Origin: Chamaecyparis obtusa
Taxonomy: Eukaryota > Streptophyta > Pinopsida > Cupressales > Cupressaceae
Direction of reading: 5' to 3'
Length of the DNA: 64,000 bases
Assembly (NCBI GenBank): GCA_027943335.1
Contig: BSBK01006754.1
Coordinates: forward strand, 524,001 to 588,000
A program made the position numbers and the translations under genes. The notes under the pieces were generated by a model. That model made no database searches. It was not told the DNA's origin and worked only from the letters and a program-made list of their open reading frames with translations. Positions 40,473 through 52,530 of the stretch are shown one piece after another; position 1 is the stretch's first letter, and every line of letters begins with the position of its first letter.

Positions 40473-40479
40473 CTTTTTC

Positions 40480-41477
40480 TATTGCAAACTCCCAAGCAAG
40501 ATCATATCGTGTAGTCCCAATGTCTAGCATGGTGGAGAACAAGAGGGATTGGCAAGCTGGTGGATGAGATGGAAGATAAGAGAATGAAGGAGAATGAAGG
40601 GAAGAAATCCTCAAGGGAAAACTCCTCAAGAATACCCAAGCTAAGAAAAAACTTGTCATGTAAAGCGGATTTGGACAAGAAACAAAAGGCCAGCATAAGA
40701 TAAATCACAAAAGCATAATGCCAAAGAAGGATATAGGATGTAGTCCAAAAGAGTAGACATGTCAAGAGGCTTCATAGCACTGTGTTTTACTCTTTCTTTC
40801 TTTTTTTATTAGATCAAGACCAAAGGAGAAATGATAGCGAAAGACTAGAATGAATGAAGGAAAATAAATATGAATGCTAAACAGGAAGGGAATGAAAGCA
40901 AGATCATCATAAGATAACTCACAAGATAGCCAAATGTTCATATATAGATCAATATTGTCAAGATCAAAGAGAGAAGATGGAATGGATGAAATATGTAGAA
41001 AAACTATGCATGACGCTTGATTGCCAGGTTTTCATCATGGTACTTATCCAAGGTGCCACAAGGAAGTGGTTTTCACCATAGGATGAATTTATTTCTCTTT
41101 ACTTTTGCTACCAAGATGCCTGTTTCTAGGTTTTCACCAAGGCACATTTTCAATTTTTATTTTATTTTTTATTTCTTTTTAAATTTTTGTAAGAAGGCAA
41201 GCTTTTTAGATAGTGCTCCTTGAAAGGATAAACCATGATATGCCAAAGAATTAAAATGATATTCTCAAAGATGCTGATAGGGAAAGGGAGAGAGAAAAAT
41301 GGAGGATAAGGTTTTATGTAAAGTGAGTGAGGTTGGAAGATAGGAGGAATAGGCAAATGAGGAAAAATGATAGAAGGTAGAAGGATAATGCATGGAAGAA
41401 TTTTGAAAGGGTAGATGGAAAGGAAGGCAAGCTCAACATCAACACATACCTTGAAGGGTGGTGAGAGGATGGAGGAA
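40480..41477 (-). other. Element F interior, unassigned
   Basis: About 1 kb between the accessory frame and the integrase scrap; the missing gag/pol should have been here. It contains a second copy (about 41098-41145) of the CTGTTTCTAGGTTTTCACCA motif found near 39728. No domain recognised. Confidence 0.45.
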
Positions 41478-43620
41478 TCATGAATGAAGGAATACATGAA
41501 GGAATATGGCAAATGGATAGCAGAGGTTGTGGTTAGGTGCATGGAATGGAGGAATGCTTTTGGAAGAAGATGAAGTGGAAGTCTTTGGAAGCTTGAATGT
41601 CAACTTAACTTTTTGCTCAACACCAGACTCTTTCAAGAGAGACTTTGGAATCCATATAGCCATAGGCTTTTCATTTATTTTTGATGATCTAGAGAGAATA
41701 TCTTCAATGATAGATTTTGGAACCCATACTTGTCTTGTAGTTTTTTTCTTAGATATCTTTTTTGACTTTATGTTTCCATGTCTATTAGAGGAGACATGGT
41801 GATCTTTTTTTTTTATGGATTCTTGTATTGCTTCTTTTTCTTGTATTGAACATTCAAGTTACTTCCAAAGGACTTGGGACTTGTGGAAGAAGGAGGATAT
41901 GACTAGTTTAGATGGGTGGATGGATGAAAAGGATTCAAGGGTATGCATCTATGTTGATCTTGAGGAAAGATGGGAGATGGAGGGACATAAGGACCCAAGA
42001 TAGATGGAAAATTAGGAGAGTTAGGAGGGGAAAGTGAAGGAACATAAGGACCCAAGATGGAAGGAAGATGTGAAGCCCTTTGTGATGGTGGAAGAGGTCC
42101 CAGGATGGAATTGGAAGATACAAAAGGATAATCAATAAGTTCATCAACATCTATATGACAACCAAGGATATCAGCATATTTAGAGTGAGCGTTAGAATTT
42201 TCAATAGAATCATGGACATCTTGAATAGGAGCACCTTCTTTGATAGGATTATTCAAAGCTTGAAAAGACTTAGGAAGAGTAGAAAGTGGAAGTGAACATG
42301 GAGTGGTAGAATAAGAAGATGGAAGACTTTGATCTTGACAAGGATCTTTGGATAGCATAAGCGCATAATTTTTCTCTTGATTTTCAATAGGCTTAACATT
42401 GGAAGGAACAACACCATTTTTACCAACCTTAATGGAAGTATCATCTTTGGAAAGCGAAAGTGTAGTAAGCTTATTTTGATTGTCAATAAGCTCAATAGTG
42501 TAAGTAGTAGCTTGATCTTGCTTAGGCGAAGACTTAAGAAATGGTGGAATGTATGAAAAAGGGGGTACAAGATCAAAAGAACCATGAAGCAGATAAGAGA
42601 CATCGGGAAAAGGAGTGGATTACATGGAGGGTTCTTGATCTTGATATTTCTTTATGTTCTTTTCTTCATCATTTTTAGAGTCCTCTTGACATGGAGCCAC
42701 TTCTAAGGACAAGGAAGCATGTTGGGAGGGTATGGATAACTTTGGAAGAGATGGTGGAGGACTAGCTAAAGTAGGGATTATAGCATATGAAGGCTTAGGC
42801 TCTTTAGGTTTATCATTATTGAAAGTATTTGCAGCCAAGTGAAGGTTAGCTTGAGTTTCTTTAAGAGGTAGCCCTGGAGGATAACTATAGGGAACCACAT
42901 GAAAAGTATCAGGGCTTGTGTCAGATGAAGGTTCTATGAAAGATTTGAAAGACTCAGAAGCTTTAGGAAATGTATAGGTATTGGAGGAAGTAGGGGATGG
43001 AAGGGAACCATCACAAGACAAAGGTCCAACATTAAAATGATTTTTCTTGAGAGTGTAATCTTTATTTTTAGCTTGAGAGTTCTTAGAGGAGAGATCCTTA
43101 TAGTATTGACATTTCAAATCAGCACGGTACATTTTATATTCCTCAATAAAAGTAGATGTATCATCTAGATATTATCCACAAAAGCCATCAAAGTCTCTTT
43201 CAAAATCAGAATCATATGGATCACCATCACGATCTATCCAATGTGACGGCCCATTTGTAGTAAGTAGGAACACATGATGAGGAGGACTCTTAGGAACAAA
43301 GGTGTCATAGGTATCATTACATTGTCTGTCGTCATAGTCATCATAGTCTCCAAAGCTGGATGTGTCACTTTCCATGGAAGAGGTATCATAAGGGTTATCA
43401 CATTGTTCAAATTCTGTCTGGAGGCATGGTGACATGTACAAGTCTTTATCAAATGGAAAAGGGCATAGAGCTTCCATGGAGAACTCTTTAGGTTCCTTTT
43501 CTTTCTCAAGTTTGTTAATCTTGACTTGCATAGCGTGCATCTATTTCATCATGGCCTTCATCAGAGTTTCTTCCTCATGTGTACTGATTCTTTGAGTCAT
43601 GTGTACTAATTCTCAATAGC
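41478..43620 (-). pseudogene. Element F accessory frame: disordered acidic/Ser/Pro-rich protein
   Basis: A single minus-strand frame runs from about 43620 to a stop at 41903 (over 550 codons). It has only about four in-frame stops (near 43610, 43541, 43170 and 42617) and no internal shift: three long pieces (43540-43172, 43132-42620, 42358-41903) are mutually in phase. A shifted continuation (41663-41478) contains WIPKSLLKESGVEQKV. The N-terminus looks coiled-coil (EEETLMKAMMK, KINKLEKEKEP); then comes an Asp/Tyr-rich stretch (GDYDDYDDRQ) and a long Ser/Pro-rich disordered part. There is no zinc knuckle, protease or RT. By position (first gene after the leader) it corresponds to the extra ORF1 or gag N-terminus of Tat/Ogre elements; function unknown. 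Confidence 0.6.
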
Positions 43621-43749
43621 TACTACTCTGTTCTTGACATAGTGATTTGTATGACAGATTCTGGAAATAGGTTGTACAAGCTGAAGTATCTAGCAATTCT
43701 GACAATTTTCTAACAACTTTTTAAAATTTTCCCAAATGACTTTTTGCAT

Positions 43750-43950
43750 ACTTGTACGACAGTGGGTATGCCACGAAATGATAGTTGCAAAACTCGTATG
43801 ATAGTTGGTAGGTAATGAAATGATAGTTGAAAATATCATACGACAGTTGCAAGTAGGATTTTGACTTTTGAATTTTCTGGCAAAAAAACTCATATGACAC
43901 TGGGTAGTTCACCATACGACAGTTGGGCAGTACTGAAATGACATTTGACA
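43750..43950. repeat. Interspersed ACGACAGTTG / ATGATAGTTG motif array
   Basis: Eight related 10-12 base units in about 200 bases (near 43755, 43780, 43798, 43820, 43840, 43893, 43915, 43938), alternating between ATACGACAGTTG-like and AAATGATAGTTG-like forms, in the F leader upstream of its accessory frame. Confidence 0.7.
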
Positions 43951-44719
43951 AAAAATCATATGAATTTCTGACCTTTTGAGATGACTTTTGACTCCAGAAA
44001 AGAATTTCACTTCAAATTTTGCAAATTTAGGGTTTTCAGATTCGGATTGTTTGCAAATTTTAATGTCCAGATTTGAGGATTGTAACAGATTTGTTCATTT
44101 TTAGTAACCAGATAGATAAACAAGTATGCAAAATAGCAAGCAAGTGATTTCAAGCATGTCTGAAAACAATGAACAAGGGCAAAAGAAACCTTGCGCATGA
44201 ACAATTAAGTGACTTATTCATTCTAATCCTTAGAAACGCTAATTGTATATGTTCCAAAAATGTTTTGCAATAATGCACATATACCCTAGAAAATGAAAAT
44301 TTGGCCTCGCTAGGGTTTTTAGTAATGGTTTGACTCTGCAACTTTTATGATCCAAAGGGGTGAACTCCAATCCCGGTGCACCAGAGTTTTGATGCAGTCC
44401 GAGAACTTAATCTTCAGGAGCTGCTAGGGAGATCTAACAACCCAACAATGAATCACACCTGTGAATATTTCTTCTACAAGGACATTTATATAGCGGCTGT
44501 CACTACCACGGTGAAAATGGCTATTACCGCTTGAGGTTCCATCAACGTAGTTTTCCCTGTGAAGGGAATGTCCACTATGGTTAACCCTCTCTAAAGATGA
44601 CTCACAATATTGTACCATAAGGGGACTTGGCTCTAGATCCAAGGTTTTTGATGCCTTTTCACTTTTAACCCAAACAAAGCAGATAGATAAATCTGACACG
44701 CTAAGACAAAGTTTTGCTT

Positions 44720-44915
44720 CACCAAGGTCTATGATGTCAACTCCACATGATCTATCAACCTCTCCAGGGAGAGAATGTATCGATCAATAAGAGAAGGCAC
44801 ACTAACCAATTTTGATTCACCAAAGCTCATGATGTCAACCCCACGTGATCTATCAACCTCTCCTGGGAGAGAATGTATCGATCAATAAGAGAAGATGCAC
44901 TAACCAAGTTGAATG
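44720..44915. repeat. 98-bp tandem duplication in F leader
   Basis: Two adjacent copies (44720-44817 and 44818-44915), both containing GATCTATCAACCTCTCC and GAGAATGTATCGATCAATAA; roughly 85-90% alike by eye. Confidence 0.85.
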
Positions 44916-46317
44916 TGAAATGCATTAAGTATCCTCCCTACCTACAAGGATTCTATCATCAAGAAGGATTTTGCTAGGAATCCAATCTCTCAAGAATCAC
45001 GAATAGTGTTCATAGGGCCTAATTACTATGTGAGCACAAATGTATGTTTCCAAAAAGCAAATCTACCAAAAGTACCCAAAAAGCAGAAAGAGGAACACTA
45101 AACACTTAAAGAGAATATGAGATGAGTCCACAAGGTGGAACACTTAACACCTCACACAAGCTAAAAATGAGTCCCCAACTTAAAAAATAAGTGAGTTCCT
45201 AAAAGCACAAATGGGTTGCCAAGTGGAACACTTAACGCTTCTGTCCTGTTGACCCCTCCCCTTTAATGTGGCACTGACCTTGCAACCACGGGGTGGAACG
45301 AGGGGTTGATGGATTAGAAAGTTCAATAACCCAAGATAGAAATCAAGATCATTCACAAGTATCTAAGACTACTTAATGAATCCTTAAGGGGTCACAACCT
45401 AGTATCAATTATGCAAGTGTGTAGAAATAGACAAAAGCATGAAAAGATGCACACAAGCCAGACACATAAGAGATTTATTTTAAGTCCAAATCAAAATTTT
45501 ATTAGATGAAGGAGAATACATGGGATCCTTGCAACGTGCTTAGTAGATTTTACCTGATTTTTAGCAATTCTTGTTGAGCTTTTCCATGCAAGCAAGCCAC
45601 GAACTCTCCAACAAGCCAATAAGCAAACAAGACATGCAAGGTATATTCAACTTATGCAAACCCTAGGGTTATATCTGAAAACCAATTTTTAGGAGCAATA
45701 ATAACTAGAAAATAATCTAAATGAGAACTCATATCATGCATTGAATCATATGAAAAATAAGTGCATACCCATCACAAAATTTTTATTTTTATTTTTTTTG
45801 CACTTGACCTAGTCAACAAGATCTGATTTTGTTTTTATGATTTTGGCCACAAAAATAGAAATTCAAAATAGAGACCCTTGCTAAAAAATAAAGAGCTTTC
45901 CAAAAATGTAAAAATTTTAGAAAAATCTTTTCATTTGTGCCCTAGAGACCTGTTTTATCAAAATAGACCAGTTTTTGTAAATTGACTATTTGAGCTATTA
46001 TATTGCATCCAAATTTAAAACAAAAAGAATGGAACCCCTATAGAATTTAAAGAGATTTTAAAAAATATAAAAATTTCTAAAAATATGCTGATTTGCGTCA
46101 GATATTAATTTTTTACAAAATTTCAAGAAAAAATTATTAAAAATTCAAAACATCTCAAAAAATTCTAAATTTTTTACTGTAGCTTCTTTGATATGTGTCC
46201 AACCTAAAAAAAACATTTTAGAGAAAAAATACAAGCCGTTTGGGAGATAAAATTAAATCTTTGAAACTTTAGGGTTTTAGCTCCCCAAAAAAATCAAAAC
46301 TAGCATGTAATGGTGGG
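44916..46317 (-). other. Element F leader, non-coding
   Basis: Sequence between primer site and accessory frame. A-rich 45700-46260 with no domain. No gene is supported. Confidence 0.55.
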
Positions 46318-46319
46318 TT

Positions 46320-46336
46320 GCCCCACGGTGGGCGTA
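46320..46336 (-). other. Primer binding site of element F
   Basis: The minus strand shows ACGCCCACCGTGGGGC next to the LTR end, resembling the GGCGCCCACCGTGGGGC leader or primer region common in plant Tat-type Gypsy elements. The exact tRNA was not assigned. Confidence 0.65.
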
Positions 46337-46341
46337 AAAAA

Positions 46342-47611
46342 TGTGTGTCAAAATTGTACCTAATCTATAGACACAACACTTCAGTAAAACATTAGAGGTT
46401 AGCAAAAATGAAATCGTACAATGAATTGGAAGCTAAACTAACCAGGCGATTTACTACCTTCTAATAGGTGCGAGTATGATGTTCTCAGATTTTTATCGAG
46501 ATCAGTGACCTTGATGACACCTAAATGAAGGATTTGAATGCAAAAGATGGATATGGAATATGAATGCAATTAATCTTTTTTTATTTTTATTTTAGATGCA
46601 ATAAGAATGATAAAAACTTGATATGAAAAACTGATATGCTATGATATGCTAAATGATCTAACAATGATATGAAAATGAATCTAAATGAATGTAAAAATAA
46701 AATTGATCTCACAATAGCCTTGATTCGCAATAAGCTTTGATTCTCCAAATAGCAATTCTTTAGCGTGATTATGCAATTCTTGTGGATTTGAGAGATGAAT
46801 TATGAAGAGCTGAGCCTTGTTTTTATAGAAATCCAAAGCTTTGGAGGTGCATCGAAAAAGCCATAAATCACTCAAATAAACTCAACTTGATTTTTGAGTT
46901 ATTTTTAAATAAAGATAATTTAATTCACAAAAATATGCAAATCATGCAAAAACAACTTTTTAACTCAAATTAGAAGTTTAGATCAACTTTAAAACTCAAA
47001 AATGATGTTGAGTTCCAAAAAGTCAATAACTTGCATTGATTTTTTGATTTGGAGTTTAACTGCTCTTTGATTGTGCACATGGATAATTATGAATTAATAA
47101 ATAAATAAAGTGATTTATTCTCAACTTAACTGATTTTTGAAAATAAAATAATTGATTTATGGGTTAATCAATCATTTAATCAAAATTATATTAAAAACTA
47201 TATTTTTAAATAATGACAACTTGCTTTAATTAATTAAATAAGAATTTAATCAATTATTCATAGGATATTGGATTTATTGTCAAAATTAAATAATACAATT
47301 AATAATAGATAGAATTAAATTTAATTAAACAATTAAGTGGCAAAATATTAAATCTAATTAATTAAATATGAAAATATTCAATTAATCAAACTTAGGATAA
47401 ATGTGATTTATCGCCAAATAATCATTAAATTAAAGATAATTAAGATAATTAGGAATATTGCTAGGAATATTCCCCGATGTAGAATTTAAGATAATCAATT
47501 ATGATTCAATGATGTTTAGATGTGCCTTAGATTAAGACTTCGATGTTGATTTCGTTCGATTTGTAGATGTAGGAGGTTAATGAACTTATAGCCCATTTTT
47601 GGGGTATTACA
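46342..47611 (-). mobile_element. Element F 5' LTR (1,270 bp), minus strand
   Basis: Pairs with 36307-37592. Minus-strand start TGTAATACCCC at 47611 and end TTTTGACACACA at 46342. Outside it lies ACTAC (47612-47616), an exact match to 36302-36306, so F is a single clean insertion. Hand comparison of the first ~200 bases gave about 7 differences; F looks younger than D and E. Confidence 0.88.
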
Positions 47612-47616
47612 ACTAC

Positions 47617-48275
47617 ATAAACTCCTACCTATCTCATTAACTCTACAAACTCACTCCTCATGCAGTCACAATACAAATAATCCACATTTAGTGGTTACCA
47701 ACTGACCAACTACTTGCAAACTTTTTGTAATTAGTTAACTGATTGTCACACTTTTGTTTATTGTTGTCAAGTTGACAACATACTTGTCAACTCAAAAAAT
47801 CTTCATCCCCTTGCATTTATATTATTGTATTTAACTTCTAAAAGGCCTTTTAGGATCAAACCCTAATACTTAGATGTTAAACCCTCTAACTAACCCTTAA
47901 ACCCTCATTAGGCCATATTTTTCCTATTACATCATTTGACACTTTTAGTGCATTACACAACATTCAATGTCTCTAATGGCCCACTTACATCATTAAGTGA
48001 CCTTATATGTCTTCATAAACTCTATTTACCCTAGGATTATCAAGTGACCTGAAAGAGTGCTCTTCTATCCTCAAATGCCAAAATGGCTTACAATCATGAT
48101 CTTACTACAAAATGATCAACACTTTACCAAAAAATAATCAAATGACCAAAATTAGTCTTATTACAATGAAAATGACCCTTCATGGTCATTGTTTGTCTTT
48201 AAATCTTCTAGGGACATTGAGTGATCCTAGTGTTCGTTCTAGACCTTGGTGCTTGGCCTTGGTGCTCCCGCACCA
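47617..48275 (-). mobile_element. Element B LTR copy 1, second part
   Basis: Continues the LTR interrupted by F and matches 62545-63210. The high end reads on the minus strand TGGTGCGGGAGCACC, the LTR start. Includes CCCTAA-like words (47880-47912) also present in copy 2. Copy 1 totals about 1.77 kb plus the 61 bases lost to A. Confidence 0.8.
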
Positions 48276-48344
48276 TACTCACCAACTTCAAATATTTCCC
48301 AAGTCCCCTTGGAAACCTGCAAAATAAATGATTAGATGAAAAAA

Positions 48345-49120
48345 AATTAGGCCTTCATCTTGACCTTAGGAACATCTATATCCTCCTTGAACAATGGTGT
48401 TCTCTCTTCTGGCAACTTCATCTTGCACTTTGGCTTGCCATTTCTTGGAAATGTGAACATTGCTTTCTTTTTCTACATATTTTTTCTCAACATCATTATG
48501 CCAACCTGTACCTCTAATTCATCTTTCACTATCTCCATGCTAGGAGAAAATTTTATCACATTTTGATCCTCCTCTAGGCCCACCTCTACAATCTCAATTT
48601 ATTCATTGAAGGATGCTCCCTCTTGTGCCTCCAAAACACCTCCATAACTCTGCCATTCTTCAAATATAGTAGAAAAATTCTACCATAAGTTAGGTTCCTC
48701 TTCCTCAAGCCCTTGGATACTTCCCTCTATTCTATCTTCTCCAACATAAACCAAGACTCCATCATGATTCCTTACACCCTCCATCATAGGTGTAACTTAC
48801 TCTCCAAGAGTACCCTTCCTAGTACCCTCCTCTTCTTCAACCTTTAACTTCTTTCATGTTGCTGCAACTAGCCTCTGAATAGGCCACTTCACCTTCTTCT
48901 TTACCCTTAAGTGAAAACTTGTAGCATCCTTAAGAATCTACTCGAGTCTCTTCAACCTTTCTTTACCGTCTTCCAAGGATCTTTCTAAACTTCTTATGTT
49001 TTCTTCCCTCTCTTTTCTCTCTTTCTCTCTTTTCTTATTTTCTTCATCTCTTTTTCTTTCATCATCTAAGTATTCCTTCAATAACTTGGCCAAATATCTT
49101 TCACTCCTGGTCATTTCCAT
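48345..49120 (-). pseudogene. Element B single frame: charged coiled-coil protein, unrecognised
   Basis: ATG at 49120 opens MEMTRSERYLAKLLKEYLDD, then about 40 residues almost entirely Lys, Arg and Glu (KREKERKEREE) with heptad character. After a TAG at about 48938 the same frame continues in phase to a TAA near 48345: KDATSFHLRVKKKVKWPIQ, GVLVYVGEDRIEGS, EEWQSYGGVLEAQE, VIKFSPSMEIVKDELE, MFTFPRNGKPKCKMK, KEDIDVPKVKMKA. About six internal stops, each one C-to-T step from Gln, Arg or similar codons, and no frameshift over ~255 codons, so it was once a real gene. There is no zinc knuckle or protease; it could be a divergent gag-like RNA-binding protein. Family unknown to me. A TTTATTTTGCAG/GT acceptor-like site follows the stop (about 48305). 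Confidence 0.6.
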
Positions 49121-49264
49121 TAGTTTAAACCAATCTAGGATTCATCATATGTAAAGCCACCACTTTGGAACACTCTCAAAGGATAATTCAACTCTAAGCA
49201 TCAACAAAGGACTCTAAACCTTCCAAATCCCAAAAATCTTTTCAACCTCTTCACCTAGGATGCT

Positions 49265-49281
49265 CCTAGGATCTAATACCA
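49265..49281 (-). other. Primer binding site of element B
   Basis: Minus strand TGGTATTAGATCCTAGG, five bases from the LTR end TGCA, resembles the initiator-Met primer site. Confidence 0.7.
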
Positions 49282-49286
49282 ATTGA

Positions 49287-49778
49287 TGCAGAGTCCTAGG
49301 TGGACTTCCATTTAGCAAGTTCAAGATAGATTGTATTTGTTTTGTAACAACACCTCAAAGGTTTCTTTACTAGGATCCTCCTCATTGATCCAATCTACAC
49401 CATAACTCAATCAAAGTGCAAACACTTCTTTGTGCCACCAATAGGATCCATAACTTTGAAATCAACCCAATGTACCTCAAATATAGCCATTGGTTTCATC
49501 TAACTATCTCAATCAATTAGTAATCCCTTACCCGGGTGCTAACTAGGCCTAATTCCTATTAGCCTTGTTCAACATGTTTTTCTAGGATTTCACAAAACTT
49601 ATCCAAAGGACTCACAAAATATAAGGCATATTCAGATACTCTTTTCACTGTTACACAACATATCTCAAAAGCACCTATTTCTCTTTTGGACTAGTTGTCC
49701 ATACCAATACCCTTAAAATAACCCTATTAGCCCTCCATTTACAAAGAAACTACTAACTCCATTCATCCCCAAACCTCT
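49287..49778 (-). mobile_element. Element B LTR copy 2, first part
   Basis: Low end TGCAGAGTCC marks the LTR terminus. Matches copy 1 from CAACACCTC (49348) onward and shows the uninterrupted sequence at which A inserted in copy 1. Broken at the high end by element D; the last five bases, CCTCT, are D's target duplication. Confidence 0.8.
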
Positions 49779-51381
49779 TGTAGGAGAACAAAGCGTGGTC
49801 ACCAAAATGTAGATGAACAAAGAGTTTTCTCCTAAGAAAAATGAGGGTAATGTGATAATATGATGAGGATGGGAATATAAGACATACTTCTTAGCCCCAA
49901 ATTCCCAAAGGAAGATCCAAAATGATTAACCACAAGAGGATGGTCAATACATAGATGAATCAATCGATGGAGAATATGAAGAAAGAGGATAACCTTATAT
50001 TTCATTATGGTAAGTATGTATTAGAATCTTAATTGAATTGAAAACAAATACTAACCTCAAGTATGATAGATCTGGAAAATGTTGTTTTTTGATGTTTGTG
50101 TACAATTGTGGGGAATTCTGCAACTGATCTGGGCTGGAAATGTAGAAATGGAGAAAACTTAGAAACCTTTTGATTTTCTAAGTAAGGTCATCCTTGACCC
50201 AAGATAGGGGTAAGATCTTACCCCAAAAGGTCATCCTTGACCTGCACTATTCTGATGAAAATTCTATTCGCGGATCCCAGAAGTTAGCTAAAAAGGGTAC
50301 TCATATCTGCACTGATATTCGATGGCCCACACCTAGATCTGCAAGAAAAAGGGATTTTTTTGTTGGATGAGGGGTTTTCCTTGGTCAAACCCTGGTTTGG
50401 AATCAACCTTGAAATGTAATTTAAATTGCAATATATAAACAAAGTAAATGGAACTATTCACCTTGCTTATGTTGAAATCCTTGTGGGGCATTTGAATCCT
50501 TGAATCCACAAGTATGGATGCTCCAAATGAATGTAGAGTTTAATGTAAGATGCCTCAAATCAATTGCATTAGATCTTCAACACCAATCTTGAGTGTATTT
50601 TGGAATAGGAAGAAGCTTGGGTGAATGTGGATGGAGGAATCTTCAACAAGAGGGGTCCAAAGAGATTGAATCCTTCAATGGCTATCAATGGATCTCCTTA
50701 ATGAATCAGATCTTGAATGCTTGGATGCTTGAGGATGAATGAATGCTTGAATGATTTCCTTATCCTTCTTTCTTTCTTGATGATTACTTGATCACTTGAT
50801 TTCACTTATTCTTGAATTCAATGGTGATTGGATAATGAAAAGATATGATATGAAATGAGAGAGGAAGGCTTCCTTTTATACTAGTCTAGGGCACAAAATT
50901 TTAGAGAGGTCAACATAGGAGAATTAAATTTCCATTTAAACCTTAACCCCTAGAAATGGACCTAGATTAAATACATTTTAAGAGTTTAGCATTTTGAAAT
51001 CTGAAACAACCGACCCGGAAGCAGGAAATAAAACTTTCCGAAGCCCAACGTCCTGAAACCTCTAGAATCTAAAATTTGAACCTAGGTTCAGGGTTGAGGT
51101 CGACTCTGACCTAGGTCAGGGTTGAGGTCATCCTTGACCTAGGTCAAAGTTGAGGTTGACCTTGACCCAAAAGGTTGTCCTTGACATTGAGGTTAAAGAT
51201 CTCAGATCTTCAGGAAAAGGTGCTAGAAAGGAGTTGGAAATAGGTGGAGAGAGAAGTAGAACAGGGGGAAAAGCTAAATCCAGTCAAAGACCCACTCAAG
51301 GTGCTTGACATGACCCTAGACCACCTACTCGAATGGCTAAACCATTCCTAAATGCAAGTGCTTCCATTTTTTGATGATACA
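49779..51381 (-). mobile_element. Element D 3' LTR (1.6 kb), minus strand
   Basis: Plus-strand ends TGTAGGAG and GATGATACA. Pairs with 60208-61844; a 330-base sample gave about 19 differences (~6%). The U3 side (51100-51190) carries clustered TTGACC motifs, also in the other copy. Outer flank CCTCT (49774-49778) against CCTCC (61845-61849). Confidence 0.85.
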
Positions 51382-52530
51382 TTTAGCCTCCACTTTAGCA
51401 AGAGAATGGACTTGATGCAAACTCTTGGTAAAGAAGATCATAATGAAAAAGATAATCTTATTGAAATCAAAGGGACAAAAAATCTTCAAGTCCCTAGGGA
51501 TTCAAATCTTCATCAATTCCAAGATCATAAAAAGAGAGACATCTATATAAAAGAGAGAGAGAGAGAGTGTGTGATTATCTCACCCAATGAGAACTTATGT
51601 CCCATTGTGAACCTTACAAGGAAACAACGCAACTGGAAAGATGGAATTGAACCGCCTAGTGAATGTGGCTACTCACTAGTCAACCCATCAAAGATTCACC
51701 CCTAGGAATATTCTATTCCACTGAAGTAAAACCAAAAGCAAAAGAGATCCAATCTTAAGGAAACCTTTGACCTTAAGGGATCAAAATTTTGAAACTAGAG
51801 GGATCAAGAGATCCTATGAAATGAGAATCCATGCTTTAAGGATTAGTAACTAATCCATAAAGGGAGAAAAGCACCTTGAAAAATATATGTATTTTGAAAG
51901 TGCATGTGTGCAACAAGTGAGAAGAGCATATGCCCCCACATTAAAGTTATTACTAACACTTTAACATGAGCAATGGTTTTAACAAAAACATAAACAACTC
52001 CACTGATTACATTTCCACTACGAAATGCCCCCAAACAAAGACAAATCAAGGGAAATACCACATAAACATTCAGAGAATACAAAAGGGATCTACTTGTTGT
52101 GGGGTTAGTATGATCATAAGATAATATATATATGATATTATTGCAAATGAATGGACATCATTCTCCAAGGAAAGTAGAACTACAATCACAATGGAGGAAA
52201 GAATACATAAGAGATACAAAGAAGAATCTTTTTGAACCATGACATGGAGACCAAAAAGAATCAGTGCTACCAAGTCACGAATCCAAGAAGAGTACACAAG
52301 GAAACATTTATGAACACTAGCAAAAGTACAACATAACATGAAACAACATATAGAAGAGTAAAGATACATATAGAATAATAGTACAATAGGTTTGATTCTT
52401 TTATCACCTTGCACCAACAAGATAACAAGGGTCATATAAAAGAATCTAACAAACATTTAGCAAACACATTACAAGAGAAGCACAGTACAACAGAAAAACA
52501 CATGAAAAGCTACCATGTAGGACTAGCCAA
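51382..52530 (-). other. Element D 3' untranslated region
   Basis: 1.15 kb between the end of the D frame and the 3' LTR. No RT, RNase H or integrase is present. The 128-codon minus frame at 52070-52456 is hydrophobic with no recognisable motif and is not called a gene. Confidence 0.5.

Larger units (their letters stand above)
48276..49286 (-). mobile_element. Element B interior (1.0 kb)
   Basis: Lies between two direct LTR-B copies. The high end has a primer site. On the minus strand it holds one reading frame of about 255 codons and nothing else, making B a compact non-autonomous LTR element. It lacks any recognisable pol domain. Confidence 0.7.

Noticed and set aside
48112..48327. 71-codon frame with a relative at 63047-63331
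   Set aside because: Both lie in the two LTR-B copies and diverge into unrelated sequence at the LTR edge.
52070..52456. 128-codon hydrophobic minus-strand frame considered as an env-like membrane protein
   Set aside because: Composition reflects A/T-rich DNA; no signal peptide plus ectodomain layout, and not in phase with the D frame.
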